Positions 8,878 through 18,014 of a stretch of DNA of 64,000 nucleotides are shown in pieces; the stretch's first letter is position 1; the number at the start of each line of letters is the position of its first letter. The notes beneath the pieces were generated by a model. It saw only the letters and a program-made list of their open reading frames with translations, ran no database searches and was not told the DNA's origin. Source of the DNA: Saccharomonospora cyanea NA-134 (GTDB taxonomy: Bacteria; Actinomycetota; Actinomycetes; Mycobacteriales; Pseudonocardiaceae); the NCBI RefSeq assembly GCF_000244975.1, contig NZ_CM001440.1, forward strand, positions 2,526,325 to 2,590,324, written 5' to 3'. The position numbers and the translations under genes were made by a program.

Positions 8878-10230
8878 TTGGAAGACGCGACAACATGGAT
8901 CGTGGTCGCCGTCATCGCCCTGTTCGTGATCATCACGATCGCGAAGGCCTTGATGGTGGTTCCACAGGCACAGTCGGCGGTCATCGAAAGACTCGGCCGG
9001 TTCCGCACGGTCGCCGGCCCAGGACTGAACTTCCTGGTGCCGTTCCTCGACAAGGTGCGCGCCCGCGTGGACCTGCGGGAACAGGTCGTGTCGTTCCCGC
9101 CCCAACCGGTGATCACCCAGGACAACCTCACCGTCTCGATCGACACGGTGGTGTACTTCCAGGTCACCGACTCGCGCGCGGCGGTGTACGAGATCTCGAA
9201 CTACATCGTGGGTGTCGAGCAGTTGACCACCACCACGCTGCGCAACCTGGTCGGCGGCATGTCGCTGGAGGACGCGCTCACCTCGCGTGACCAGATCAAC
9301 AACCAGTTGCGCGGCGTGCTCGACGAGGCCACCGGCCGGTGGGGGATCCGCGTGGCGCGGGTCGAACTGAAGGCGATCGACCCGCCGCCCTCCATCCAGG
9401 ACTCGATGGAGAAGCAGATGCGCGCCGACCGCGAGAAGCGCGCCATGATCCTCACCGCCGAAGGTGAGCGGGAAGCCGCCATCAAGACCGCCGAGGGCCA
9501 GAAGCAGAGCCAGATCCTCGCCGCCGAGGGCTCCAAGCAGGCGGCCATCCTGTCCGCCGAGGCGGAACGGCAGTCCCGCATCCTGCGCGCCCAGGGTGAG
9601 CGCGCCGCCCGTTACCTGCAGGCGCAGGGGCAGGCCAAGGCCATCGAGAAGGTGTTCGCCGCGATCAAGGCCAGCAGGCCCACACCGGAAGCGCTGGCCT
9701 ACCAGTACCTGCAGACCCTGCCGCAGATGGCGCAGGGCGACGCCAACAAGGTGTGGCTGGTGCCCAGCGACTTCGGCAAGGCACTCGAAGGTTTCGCCCG
9801 CCAGTTCGGGGCCAAGGGCGACGACGGCGTGTTCCGCTACGAACCGCCCGCCGAGGAGACCCCCTCACCGTCGATGGACGACGAAGAAGTGTCGGCGTGG
9901 TTCGACACCTCCACCGACCCGAAGGTCGCCGAAGCGGTGCGCGAAGCCGAGGCCGTCGCCCGGCAGGAGGTGCCCAGCCCCCTGAACACCGGTGGCTCCA
10001 CTCCGCCGGCGGTGTCCGCGCTGAAGGGCGACCGACCGGCAGGCCCGCCTCAGGCCCACGACCAGGAGCGGACCACCGAAACCACGCCACCGCAGGCACC
10101 GCCGCCTGCCGCGCCTCCGCAGCCCCCGGCCGGTGGGGCGCCGTTCACAGGCCCGCAGCAGGGCGGCTACCCGCCCCCGCAGCAGGGCGGACCGATGCCG
10201 CCGCAGGGCCCGCCCTTCGGACGGCAGTGA
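8878..10230 (+). CDS. SPFH/Band 7 (stomatin-like) protein with proline-rich tail
   Basis: A 450-residue membrane-anchored protein. One N-terminal helix (W-I-V-V-A-V-I-A-L-F-V-I-I-T-I) precedes the SPFH domain (about 25-200: V-P-Q-A-Q-S-A-V-I-E-R-L-G-R-F, V-D-L-R-E-Q-V, E-Q-L-T-T-T-T-L-R-N). A long Ala/Glu/Gln coiled coil runs to about 260, then an acidic and very Pro/Gln-rich disordered tail. Such proteins scaffold membrane microdomains together with NfeD. The start is TTG 8878 with AGGAGAGG upstream. A hairpin terminator follows at 10240. Confidence 0.92.
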   Translation: MEDATTWIVVAVIALFVIITIAKALMVVPQAQSAVIERLGRFRTVAGPGLNFLVPFLDKVRARVDLREQVVSFPPQPVITQDNLTVSIDTVVYFQVTDSRAAVYEISNYIVGVEQLTTTTLRNLVGGMSLEDALTSRDQINNQLRGVLDEATGRWGIRVARVELKAIDPPPSIQDSMEKQMRADREKRAMILTAEGEREAAIKTAEGQKQSQILAAEGSKQAAILSAEAERQSRILRAQGERAARYLQAQGQAKAIEKVFAAIKASRPTPEALAYQYLQTLPQMAQGDANKVWLVPSDFGKALEGFARQFGAKGDDGVFRYEPPAEETPSPSMDDEEVSAWFDTSTDPKVAEAVREAEAVARQEVPSPLNTGGSTPPAVSALKGDRPAGPPQAHDQERTTETTPPQAPPPAAPPQPPAGGAPFTGPQQGGYPPPQQGGPMPPQGPPFGRQ

Positions 10231-10239
10231 CCCACTGAC

Positions 10240-10279
10240 GTGGTGGTGCGGGCCGGTACGCCGCCGCCCGCACCACCAC
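10240..10279. terminator. Bidirectional hairpin between convergent genes
   Basis: A 14-base perfect inverted repeat, GTGGTGGTGCGGGC (10240-10253) and its complement (10266-10279), with a 12-base loop. It lies between the stop of the SPFH gene and the stop of the convergent hydrolase. There is no U-tract, as is common for actinobacterial terminators. Confidence 0.75.
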
Positions 10280-10283
10280 GCCC

Positions 10284-11156
10284 TCAACCGCGTGCCCGGC
10301 CGAAGAATTCGCTCAGCGCGGCGGCCAGCTGCTGCGGCGCTTCCTCAGCCATGTGATGGCCGGACTCGATACCGTGGCCCCGCACATCAGGCGCCCACGT
10401 TCTCCAGATCTCCACCGGATCGCCGTACAGGTCCTCGAGGTCGTCCCGCAACGACCACAGGATCAGCGCCGGACACCGCACCCGCACCCCGGCTGCCCGG
10501 TCGGCTTCCTCGTGCCGACGATCCACCGTCAGACCTGCCCGGTAGTCCTCCAACATGTCCCGCACCACGTCAGGGTTACGGGTGGCGGCACGCCACTCCT
10601 CGTAGTTCTCGCGGCCCATCCGTTCCGGATCGCCCCGATACCAGCTGTCAGGATCGGCATTGATCACGCGTTCGGGGATCTCCGGCTGGGCGAAGAAGAA
10701 CCAATGCCACCACTGCGTCGCGAACGTCGCATCGACGCGGGACAGGTGCTCACTGAGGGGCAGGCAGTCCAGCAGAGCCACCCGCGACACCGCGTCGTGG
10801 TGATCGAGTACCAGGCGCAGCGCGACCGCCCCACCCCGGTCGTGGCCTGCGACCACGAACCGGTCGTGCCCCAGGGCGCGCATCACCGCCACCAGATCGT
10901 TCGCCACCGCACGTTTGGAGTAGCCGACGTGATCGGGTGTGGGTGCCGGCCCCCGCGAGCGGCCGTAGCCCCGCAGGTCCGGACACACCACCGTGAACCC
11001 CCGATCGACCAGCAGGGGAGCGACCCTGTGCCACGTCGCGGACGTGCGGGGATGGCCGTGCAGCAACAGCACCGCGGGCGAGCCCTGCCCGCCGTGACGG
11101 ACGAAGATCGACGCGTCCTCGACGGGGACGAACGTGGCCTCGAAGTTCTCGAACAC
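10284..11156 (-). CDS. Alpha/beta hydrolase, haloacetate-dehalogenase-like
   Basis: A 290-residue cytoplasmic hydrolase. It has L-L-L-H-G-H-P-R-T, P-D-L-R-G-Y-G-R-S and the nucleophile elbow G-H-D-R-G-G-A-V. The aspartate nucleophile and the W-W-H-W-F-F-F segment in the lid resemble fluoroacetate/haloacetate dehalogenases rather than serine esterases. The late G-H-H-M-A-E-E-A-P supplies the histidine. Whether it dehalogenates or is an epoxide-hydrolase-like relative is not decided by the sequence. Confidence 0.8.
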   Translation of the reverse strand: MFENFEATFVPVEDASIFVRHGGQGSPAVLLLHGHPRTSATWHRVAPLLVDRGFTVVCPDLRGYGRSRGPAPTPDHVGYSKRAVANDLVAVMRALGHDRFVVAGHDRGGAVALRLVLDHHDAVSRVALLDCLPLSEHLSRVDATFATQWWHWFFFAQPEIPERVINADPDSWYRGDPERMGRENYEEWRAATRNPDVVRDMLEDYRAGLTVDRRHEEADRAAGVRVRCPALILWSLRDDLEDLYGDPVEIWRTWAPDVRGHGIESGHHMAEEAPQQLAAALSEFFGRARG

Positions 11157-11201
11157 CGCCCCACGGTGCCACGAAGATCAACGCCTCGCGAGCCGAGCGG
11201 A

Positions 11202-11984
11202 TCAGTTCCGGACCGCGGCCTCCCCGAGAACCACCGGCGCGAGACTCGGCCGTTTCGGCCGCAACCCGTCACCCGAGGACGCACCGCGTAACCGCCTGCC
11301 GATCCACGGCAACGCGTGCTCCCGAGCCCACCGCAGGTTCTGCGCCCGCTGCTGCGCCCGGCTCAACACCACCGCCTCACCCAGCGGGGTGGGGGAGATG
11401 CCGTGCTCGACACCCAGCGTGTCCAGCACCGTCGCCGCGATCAGCACATGCCCGTGGGTGTTGAGGTGGATCCGGTCCGCCGACCACAACCGCCGGTCCC
11501 GTAACGCCCGCAGCGCCCACATGTCCACCACCAGCGCGCCGTGCCGGGCCGCGATCAACCGCACATGCTCGTTGTACACCGCGGTGCGGCCCCGCATCCG
11601 CCGGAAGATCGGGTCCTCCACACCGTCGACCCCGGTGAACAGCACCACCGTGGCTCCCGTGGCCGCCAACCGCTCCACGGCTACGTCGTAGTCGTCGCAC
11701 AACGCGTCGACGTCGACCTTCGGCCGCATCAGATCATTCCCACCCGCATACAACGTCACCAGATCGGGCTTCATCTCCAGTGCGGGCTCCAACTGCTCGG
11801 CCAGCACCTGATGCAACAACCGCCCCCGGATGGCGAGGTTGGCGTAGACGAACCCCTCGTGCGCGTGGGCCAACTGCTCGGCGACCCGGTCAGCCCATCC
11901 GCGCACCGCATTGGGGGAGGAGGGGTCGTCGTCACCGACCCCTTCGGTGAACGAGTCACCCAGAGCAACGAAGCGGGAAAACAT
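11202..11984 (-). CDS. SGNH/GDSL hydrolase
   Basis: A 260-residue esterase-like protein with block I F-V-A-L-G-D-S-F-T-E-G at residues 5-15 (nucleophile Ser), block III Y-A-G-G-N-D-L, and block V D-R-I-H-L-N-T-H-G-H (Asp/His). No signal peptide is present, so it is likely cytoplasmic. The ATG at 11984 places the G-D-S block at the usual distance from the N-terminus; much longer in-frame extensions are antisense to the YCII gene. The substrate is unknown. Confidence 0.88.
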   Translation of the reverse strand: MFSRFVALGDSFTEGVGDDDPSSPNAVRGWADRVAEQLAHAHEGFVYANLAIRGRLLHQVLAEQLEPALEMKPDLVTLYAGGNDLMRPKVDVDALCDDYDVAVERLAATGATVVLFTGVDGVEDPIFRRMRGRTAVYNEHVRLIAARHGALVVDMWALRALRDRRLWSADRIHLNTHGHVLIAATVLDTLGVEHGISPTPLGEAVVLSRAQQRAQNLRWAREHALPWIGRRLRGASSGDGLRPKRPSLAPVVLGEAAVRN

Positions 11985-12137
11985 GAACGAAACTCTAGCG
12001 ACGGGGCGGCTGTGGGCCCGCGCACGCTCAGCCCGGCGAAAAAACTTCGGAGAAGGTGTCGAAAAGACGGGCGCCCGTTCGACGGGAATACGAAAGGACG
12101 GGCACCAAGCCCACCCACAGCGGAAAGGACACCCACC

Positions 12138-12554
12138 ATGCGCTACCTGATGTTCGTCAAGGCGGACGAGCGTTCCGAGGCCGGCGAGATGCCCACCGAG
12201 AAGGAACTGACCGACATGACCGCCTACAACGAAAAGCTCGTGAAGGCAGGTGTGATGCTCGACGGCAACGGCCTGGCGCCCAGCTCCGACGGCGCCCGCG
12301 TCACCTTCGACGAGAACAACACACCCACCGTCATCGACGGCCCCTTCGCCGAGACCAAGGAACTCGTCGCAGGCTACTGGGTCATCGAGGTCTCCTCCCG
12401 CGAAGAAGCCGTCGAGTGGGCCCGCCGCGCCCCGCTCGGCCCCGGCGGCCAGATCGAGATCCGCCGCGTGTTCACCGAGGAGGACTTCGGCGACGCGCTC
12501 ACCCCCGAGGTGAGGGAGGCCGAAGCACGCATGCGGGAGAAGCTGTCGCACTGA
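12138..12554 (+). CDS. YCII-related (DGPF) domain protein
   Basis: A 138-residue protein of the YciI-like fold, opening M-R-Y-L-M-F-V-K-A-D and carrying the signature D-G-P-F-A-E-T-K-E and G-Y-W-V-I-E-V. It lies 48 bases upstream of an ECF-type sigma gene, the usual pairing in ECF42-like systems, where the sigma factor is thought to control its DGPF-domain neighbour. AAAGGA lies upstream of the ATG. Its partner sigma gene is truncated here, so regulation is probably altered. Confidence 0.88.
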   Translation: MRYLMFVKADERSEAGEMPTEKELTDMTAYNEKLVKAGVMLDGNGLAPSSDGARVTFDENNTPTVIDGPFAETKELVAGYWVIEVSSREEAVEWARRAPLGPGGQIEIRRVFTEEDFGDALTPEVREAEARMREKLSH

Positions 12555-12602
12555 CGACGCCGAGCGCCGACCGAAGCGGCGCACCTGGTTGGATACACGA
12601 AC

Positions 12603-13110
12603 GTGGACACAACCGAGGTGCGCCGCACCGTCGACGCGGTGTGGCGAATCGAATCCGCCCGCATCATCGCCTCTCTCGCGAGCTGGACCCACGACCTCGG
12701 AATGGCTGAGGAACTGGCCCAGGACGCCCTCGTCTCCGCCCTGGAACAGTGGCCGAACTCCGGCGTACCGACCAACCCCGCCGCATGGCTGCAGACCGTG
12801 GCCAAACGCCGCGCCATCGACGAACTACGCAGGCGCACACGACTCGAACACAAAATCGACGAACTCGGCCGGGAGACCCCCACCCACACCGAGCCCGAAC
12901 TCCCCGGCCTCGACGGCGACATCACCGACGACATGCTGCGGCTGGTCTTCACCGCCTGCCACCCCGTGCTCTCCACCGAAGCCCGCGTCGCGCTGACCCT
13001 GCGCCTCGTCGGCGGCCTCACCACCGCCGAGATCGCCCACGCCTTCCTCGTCCCCGAACCCACCATGGCCCAGCGCATCACCCGCGCGAAGAAAATGTCC
13101 CGCGTCAAGA
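12603..13110 (+). pseudogene. ECF sigma factor (ECF42-type), truncated by IS insertion
   Basis: GTG start at 12603. The first about 165 residues are intact sigma-70 region 2 (R-I-E-S-A-R-I-I-A-S-L, E-E-L-A-Q-D-A-L-V-S-A-L-E-Q-W, T-V-A-K-R-R-A-I-D-E-L-R) and the start of region 4 (L-R-L-V-G-G-L-T-T-A-E-I-A-H-A-F). The normal continuation after R-I-T-R-A-K-K is lost: the frame runs into the end of the IS3-family element and would add foreign residues to 13214. The family normally has about 250 more residues; no remainder is found beyond the IS. Probably non-functional. Confidence 0.85.
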
Positions 13111-14088
13111 ATCTGGCTCAGTTTTCTTGGATGAAAGTTGTGCTTGTTGATCTTGCTGGTGGATCTCGATCGGTCGTTGCATGCCGAGTGCCTCGTGGGG
13201 GCGGATGTGGTTGAACACGTGCCGGTAGCGCTCGGCCTCGGCGGCGAGGGTCTGCCCGTCGTCGATCTCCATCCGGTAGAGGTGCTCGTACTTCAGCGAT
13301 CCGAATGCCCGTTCCCGCACGCCGTTCTGGCCGGGTGAGCGACGCCGAGTGCGGATGTGGAGCAGCTCGGGGCGAGAGGCGATGAACGCGGCGAACCTGC
13401 TGCCTTTGAAGGCGCCACCGTTGTCGGTGACCACCTTGATCCGCTTGATGTGCCCGGTCTCGGGGTTGGTGAGCTGCTCGGCCAACGGCACGCCACCGGC
13501 CAGCCGCTCGGCCTCGGCGATCGCGATCCGGACGGCGAGCTCGGCATCGGCGGCGTTGCAGGTGGTCGCGAGGTGCCAGCCGAACTCGTACTTCGAGTAG
13601 TAGTCCGCGCACCCGGCGATCCGCCAGATCCCACCACGGGTGGTCTCGAACTCAGAGAAATCCAGCTGCCACACCTGATTCGGCCCCGTAGGCGGCTCGG
13701 CGAACGCAGCCTTACGGGCCTTGGCTAGCTCTCGTCGTTCAGCCTGATATTTCGTGGACTGCAACAGATTCCGCCGCCGCATCGCCCGCTCCACGGTCGA
13801 AACGGACACCTCGTGTCCATCGGCGCGCATCAATGCGTGGATCTTGCGGTGTCCCCACGCCGGCCAGGCCTGGGCATACTTCTCCACGACCGGCTCGAAC
13901 GCCTCGACCGCCGGTGCCGGCCATGGGCCCTTCGGCGGGTTCCCGGCGCGCTGTTTGCTGATCCAGCGGGTATAGGTGCGGCGCGGGATGCCGATCAAGG
14001 CCGTGAACCTCGAGACCGGCATCGCCGCGTCTTGGCGAATCACCTCGAGGTCCTCGAAGGGGCCAGCCGCTCCGCGGAGCGCTTCCAC
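13105..14088 (-). CDS. IS3-family transposase, OrfB (rve integrase core)
   Basis: A DDE transposase of about 327 residues. An HTH_21-like region (A-W-P-A-W-G-H-R-K-I-H-A-L-M) precedes the rve core. The first Asp is in W-Q-L-D-F-S-E-F-E, the second in V-V-T-D-N-G-G-A-F and the Glu in G-V-R-E-R-A-F-G-S-L-K-Y-E. The 5' end overlaps orfA by 49 bases in another frame, so the active product is probably an OrfAB fusion made by programmed -1 frameshifting, as in other IS3 elements. Both frames look intact. Confidence 0.9.
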   Translation of the reverse strand: MEALRGAAGPFEDLEVIRQDAAMPVSRFTALIGIPRRTYTRWISKQRAGNPPKGPWPAPAVEAFEPVVEKYAQAWPAWGHRKIHALMRADGHEVSVSTVERAMRRRNLLQSTKYQAERRELAKARKAAFAEPPTGPNQVWQLDFSEFETTRGGIWRIAGCADYYSKYEFGWHLATTCNAADAELAVRIAIAEAERLAGGVPLAEQLTNPETGHIKRIKVVTDNGGAFKGSRFAAFIASRPELLHIRTRRRSPGQNGVRERAFGSLKYEHLYRMEIDDGQTLAAEAERYRHVFNHIRPHEALGMQRPIEIHQQDQQAQLSSKKTEPDS

Positions 14089-14402
14089 ACCCGCAGCTCG
14101 ACATGCGCCTCGCCCAGTGCCGTGGTCAACTCGTCGATCTGGGCCTGCAACTGCTCCTCACGACTCGAGGGACCGGCCTTACCGCCCTCGGCAACCCCGG
14201 CCCGGCCGCCCTCGAGGAACTGGGCCTTCCACCGCGACACCGACTGCTCCGAGACCTTGTTCCGCCGAGCGGCCTCGGCGATCGTCATCTCCCCGGACAG
14301 CACGCTCAGCACGATCCGGATCTTGTCCTCCACCGGGAACACCGGGGGACGGCTCATCGTCATACCTCCTGCTCAGGAACCTACATAACCCCTGAGCCAC
14401 AA
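13111..14402 (-). mobile_element. IS3-family insertion sequence
   Basis: A roughly 1.3-kb element with the two overlapping transposase frames of IS3 elements. The ends carry the inverted octamer TGGCTCAG (13114-13121; its complement at 14392-14399), with weaker similarity outside it. The exact tips and a target duplication could not be fixed. It interrupts the sigma-factor gene. Confidence 0.8.
14040..14363 (-). CDS. IS3-family transposase, OrfA (helix-turn-helix)
   Basis: A 107-residue protein. The HTH (I-A-E-A-A-R-R-N-K-V-S-E-Q-S-V-S-R-W-K) is followed by a leucine-zipper-like helix (L-Q-A-Q-I-D-E-L-T-T-A-L-G). It binds the IS ends and provides the N-terminal part of the OrfAB transposase. 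An AGGAGG-like site lies upstream of the ATG. Confidence 0.88.
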   Translation of the reverse strand: MTMSRPPVFPVEDKIRIVLSVLSGEMTIAEAARRNKVSEQSVSRWKAQFLEGGRAGVAEGGKAGPSSREEQLQAQIDELTTALGEAHVELRVWKRSAERLAPSRTSR

Positions 14403-14461
14403 AGTCTGACGCGCGACATGGTCGGTCAAGCATTCTGGCCCTACTGGTCCAGCCTGATCGG

Positions 14462-14930
14462 CTAGCGGGGACACAGGATGCGCAGCATGTACGCCCCACC
14501 CCGCCACCACAGCCAGCTCACCTTGCGACTGTGGTCGCCTCCTGTCTGCCGCTGCCAGATCATCCCGGGCTTGACGGCCAGAGTCTCGACAGTGACGGGG
14601 TGGTAGCCGAGCATTCCGTGACGACCGATGCAGGTGCCTCACGGAGTGGCTGACAGATCGTGGCGGTGCGGGCATCGATGTTGGGCAGGCCAAGGTTGCA
14701 CAGCCACAGGCATATTGGTCGCGATGGTCATGTTGGAGCGGTTTCCGAGGTAGTCGAGCAACACGCCGGCAAAGGGCTGCGGAACCGATGTCGGTGGGTC
14801 GCCAAGGTGGATGAGAACCTGGTCCTCGCCGCGCAGTACGTCATCGGTGGTCAGCCGCGCGATCTTCACCAGGGTTGGGCGTAGAGCAAGATCAGCAGCG
14901 CAACCACCCGGCCCGAGGCCGGGATGGTGC
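14462..14930 (-). pseudogene. Tyrosine site-specific recombinase C-terminal remnant, multiply frameshifted
   Basis: No intact ORF, but on the minus strand three frames join into one recognisable product: L-Y-A-Q-P, then I-A-R-L-T-T-D-D-V-L and L-G-D-P-P-T-S-V-P-Q-P-F-A, then A-P-A-S-V-V-T-E and M-L-G-Y-H-P-V-T-V-E-T-L-A, ending at a TAG at 14462-14464. This is the order seen in actinobacterial plasmid-type integrases. At least two frameshifts are needed. It fills most of the gap between the IS3 element and nuoN; nothing recognisable is seen in 14930-15075. Confidence 0.65.
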
Positions 14931-15075
14931 CCTCGGATCCCCTCCTTCTACACCCTGCTCGTCGACAAGGTCGCTGACGACGAGATACGCCGCGACACCC
15001 GCTGACCAGCGCGTGCACGGCTGAGAGTTGTTTTTTCGGCGCCTGCTACCGGGAGGCCAGAGACGTGGGGCATCG

Positions 15076-16494
15076 TCACGGCAGCAGAGTGAGCGGGTGG
15101 CCGAGCGGGGCGAGGACGAGCCCCGCGAGCGGCCCGAGCGCCAGTGACACGGCGGCCGCGACCGCGGCGGCGCCGGCGGCTCCGTGGTTGGTCGGCAGCG
15201 TGAGGGGTTCGGGGCGCACGGCGGGCGCGATCCAGCGCAGGTAGTAGAACAGGCTCGCGACGGTGTTGGCGATGGCGACGGCCACGAGCCAACCGAACCC
15301 CGCGTCGAACGCGGCGGTGAACACGGTGAGCTTGCCGGCGAACACGCCGGTGGGTGGGGTGCCGACGAGCCCGAGCAGGCACACCACGAGGCTGATCGCC
15401 AACCAGGGGTGGCGCCGCACGAGCCCGCGATAGTCGGTCAGGGTCTCGGCGTTGGGCAGTGCCGCCACGACCGCGAACGCGCCCAGGTTCGTCACGGCGT
15501 AGGCGGTGAGGTAGAGCAGCAGGCTCGGCAACGCGAGGGTGGACGCGCCGGCGGCGGCGACCGCCATGAGCAGGTAGCCCACCTGGCTGATCGTCGAGTA
15601 CGCGAGCAGTCTGCGGACGTTGTCCTGGAAGAAGGCGGCGAGGTTGCCCAGCGTCATCGTGGCGGCCGCGACCACGGCCACGAGCAGCGGCCAGTTCAGC
15701 GCCGTCGGCGCGAGCACGGCCGCGACGAGGCGGTACACCGCCACCAGTGCACCGATCTTGGGAATCGTGGTGACGAGCGCCGACACCGGGGGACGGGCGC
15801 CCTGCGTGACGTCGGGTACCCAGAAGTGCACGGGTACCGCGCCCGCCTTGAACATCGGCCCGGCCAGCACCAGGACGGCACCGGCGGCGACGGCTGCGGC
15901 GGGTGTCGTGGGCAGGGTCTCAGCCAGTCGGGCGTAGCCGGTGGAGCCGCCGACGCCGAACACGGCCATCACCCCGAACAGCATCACCGTTCCGGCGAGT
16001 GCGCTCAGGAGGTAGTACTTCATGGTCGCCTCGGTGCCGGGGGAGTCCTTCGCGAACCCGGTGAGCGCGTAGAGGGGCACGCTCGCCAGCAGGAAGGCGG
16101 CGACGAGCAGCAGCAGGTCGTTCGCGCCGGCGAGCACGATGGTGCCGAGCGCGGACAGCAGCAGCAACACCACGAACTCGCTTTTCCGTGCGTGGCCACG
16201 GAACTCGCCCGAGATCGCCAGTACCAGCAGCACCGATACCAGCACCACGATGCGCACCACAGCCGTGGCCACATCGAGCGCGTAGGCGCCCTCGAACACC
16301 GTCGTGCCGCCGTTCGGCCAGCCCACCACGGTGGCGACGACACCGGCGACGCACACCACACCCGCCAACGCGTCCACGAGCCACTGGGAGCGCCGGGGCA
16401 GATACGAGCCCAGCAGCAGCCCGCACACGGCACCGCCGGTGAGGAACAACTCCGGCAGGATCAGACTCAGGTCGGCGAGCATCGTGCGGGGCAT
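15076..16494 (-). CDS. nuoN: NADH-quinone oxidoreductase subunit N-like (antiporter-type membrane subunit)
   Basis: A 472-residue protein with about 14 transmembrane helices of the Mrp-antiporter/complex I family. It has F-K-A-G-A-V-P-V-H-F-W-V-P-D-V, with the conserved lysine helix, and Y-S-T-I-S-Q-V-G-Y-L-L in the discontinuous helix region. It would form one proton channel of the membrane arm. It is the last gene of the operon, 1 base after nuoM. A decayed second copy of its C-terminal part lies at 25925-26300. Confidence 0.92.
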   Translation of the reverse strand: MPRTMLADLSLILPELFLTGGAVCGLLLGSYLPRRSQWLVDALAGVVCVAGVVATVVGWPNGGTTVFEGAYALDVATAVVRIVVLVSVLLVLAISGEFRGHARKSEFVVLLLLSALGTIVLAGANDLLLLVAAFLLASVPLYALTGFAKDSPGTEATMKYYLLSALAGTVMLFGVMAVFGVGGSTGYARLAETLPTTPAAAVAAGAVLVLAGPMFKAGAVPVHFWVPDVTQGARPPVSALVTTIPKIGALVAVYRLVAAVLAPTALNWPLLVAVVAAATMTLGNLAAFFQDNVRRLLAYSTISQVGYLLMAVAAAGASTLALPSLLLYLTAYAVTNLGAFAVVAALPNAETLTDYRGLVRRHPWLAISLVVCLLGLVGTPPTGVFAGKLTVFTAAFDAGFGWLVAVAIANTVASLFYYLRWIAPAVRPEPLTLPTNHGAAGAAAVAAAVSLALGPLAGLVLAPLGHPLTLLP

Positions 16495-16495
16495 G

Positions 16496-17995
16496 TCAGC
16501 GGCTCACCAGCGTTCCGACGACCCGGGCGGCGGGCTCGATCACGTCCAGCAGGAACCGGGGAAATACTCCGATGAGGACGGCCAGTGCCAGCAGCGGCAC
16601 GATGGCGGCCGCCTCGGCGCCCGCGAGGTCGGCCATGTCACCTTTACCGGTTGCACGCGCCGGTCCGAGGAAGACCCGCTGCAGGGCGCGCAGGAACAGG
16701 GCCGCGGTGACAAGGATGCCGACGACAGCCAGTGCCGTGGCGACCGGGACAGGGCCCAACGCGCCCGTGAAGATCTGGAACTCCGCGATGAACCCGGAGA
16801 ATCCGGGCAGTCCGAGGGATGCGAACGCGGCGACGGCGGTGACCCGGGCGAACCAGGGCGTGCGCGCCGCGAGGCCCCCGTAGGCGTCCATGTCGTAGGT
16901 GCGGCCGCGTTCGTAAAGTACCCCGGTGAGCAGGAACAGCGCTCCGGTGATGAGCCCGTGGCTCACCATCTGTGTGACGGCACCGGTCACCGCGAGGTCG
17001 TGTGCCTGCGCGTCCGACGTCGCGACGAGCCCGGCCGCCCCAAAAGCCAGCAGGATGTAGCCCATGTGGTTCACCGACGTGTAGGCGACCATCCGTTTGA
17101 GGTCGTTCTGTCCCAACGCGACGAACGCCCCGTACAGCACACCGGCTACACCGATGGCGACGATGGCCGGTGAGTAGTCGCGCCAGGTGCCCGGCAGGAT
17201 CGGCATTGCGATCCGCACGAACCCGTAGGTGCCGAGCTTCAGCAGCACCCCGGCGAGGATGGCCGAGCCCGCAGCGGGTGCCTCGGTGTGCGCGGGAGGC
17301 AGCCAGGTGTGAAACGGCACCGTCGGTGTCTTCACGGCCAGGCCCACCAGGATCGCCAGCAGCACCAGCACGCTGAAGATTCCTCCGCCCGCGAGCGGAT
17401 TTTGCGCGGTCAGGGCCACGATGTCGAAGGTGTGGGGGTCGGAGGCCACGTACAGGCCGATGAAGCCGAGTAGCAGCGCCAGCGAGCCGAGGAACGTGTA
17501 AAGGAAGAACATCAGTGCTGCGCGCGCCGCACCGCGGTGTCCCCAGAGCGCGATCACGAAGTACATGCCCACGATGGACAGGTCGAAGAAGACGAAGAAC
17601 AGGATGAGATCCAGGGAGACGAACACCCCTAGGCACACCGTCTGCAAGAACAAGAACAGCGCCGCGAATGCCCGCATCCGGTGGGTTTGGCGCAGCGAGT
17701 ACAGCGCGCAGGCGAGAAACAGTACCGCCGTGAGCGCCACCAGCGGCAGACTCAGCCCGTCGACCCCGATGTGGTATCCCGCACTCACGGTCGGAATCCA
17801 GCGCTGGTTCACCTCGTAGGCGAATCCGGATGGCCCCGGCGCGAACCCGATCCACAGCGCCACCACCAACGCGAGATCTGCCGCGGTGGTCGCGATCCAG
17901 ACCGAGCGCACCACCCTGTCACTCACCCGTGGCATGGCCACGAGCCCGGCCGCGACCGCGAGCGGCAGGAACACCACGACGCTGAGCACGTTCAC
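16496..17995 (-). CDS. nuoM: NADH-quinone oxidoreductase subunit M-like
   Basis: A 499-residue polytopic subunit with the family motif V-K-T-P-T-V-P-F-H-T-W-L-P-P-A-H-T-E-A-P and S-V-N-H-M-G-Y-I-L-L. The helix-5 glutamate and helix-7 lysine regions typical of proton-pumping subunits appear to be present. It lies between nuoL and nuoN in the order of canonical nuo operons and is likely translated from the same polycistronic message. Confidence 0.93.
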   Translation of the reverse strand: MNVLSVVVFLPLAVAAGLVAMPRVSDRVVRSVWIATTAADLALVVALWIGFAPGPSGFAYEVNQRWIPTVSAGYHIGVDGLSLPLVALTAVLFLACALYSLRQTHRMRAFAALFLFLQTVCLGVFVSLDLILFFVFFDLSIVGMYFVIALWGHRGAARAALMFFLYTFLGSLALLLGFIGLYVASDPHTFDIVALTAQNPLAGGGIFSVLVLLAILVGLAVKTPTVPFHTWLPPAHTEAPAAGSAILAGVLLKLGTYGFVRIAMPILPGTWRDYSPAIVAIGVAGVLYGAFVALGQNDLKRMVAYTSVNHMGYILLAFGAAGLVATSDAQAHDLAVTGAVTQMVSHGLITGALFLLTGVLYERGRTYDMDAYGGLAARTPWFARVTAVAAFASLGLPGFSGFIAEFQIFTGALGPVPVATALAVVGILVTAALFLRALQRVFLGPARATGKGDMADLAGAEAAAIVPLLALAVLIGVFPRFLLDVIEPAARVVGTLVSR

Positions 17996-18014
17996 CTCAC
18001 CTTCTCGACCCTGG

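Noticed and set aside
15184-16575. 463-residue plus-strand frame
   Set aside because: Antisense shadow of nuoN, rich in Gly/Arg/His/Gln with no domain.
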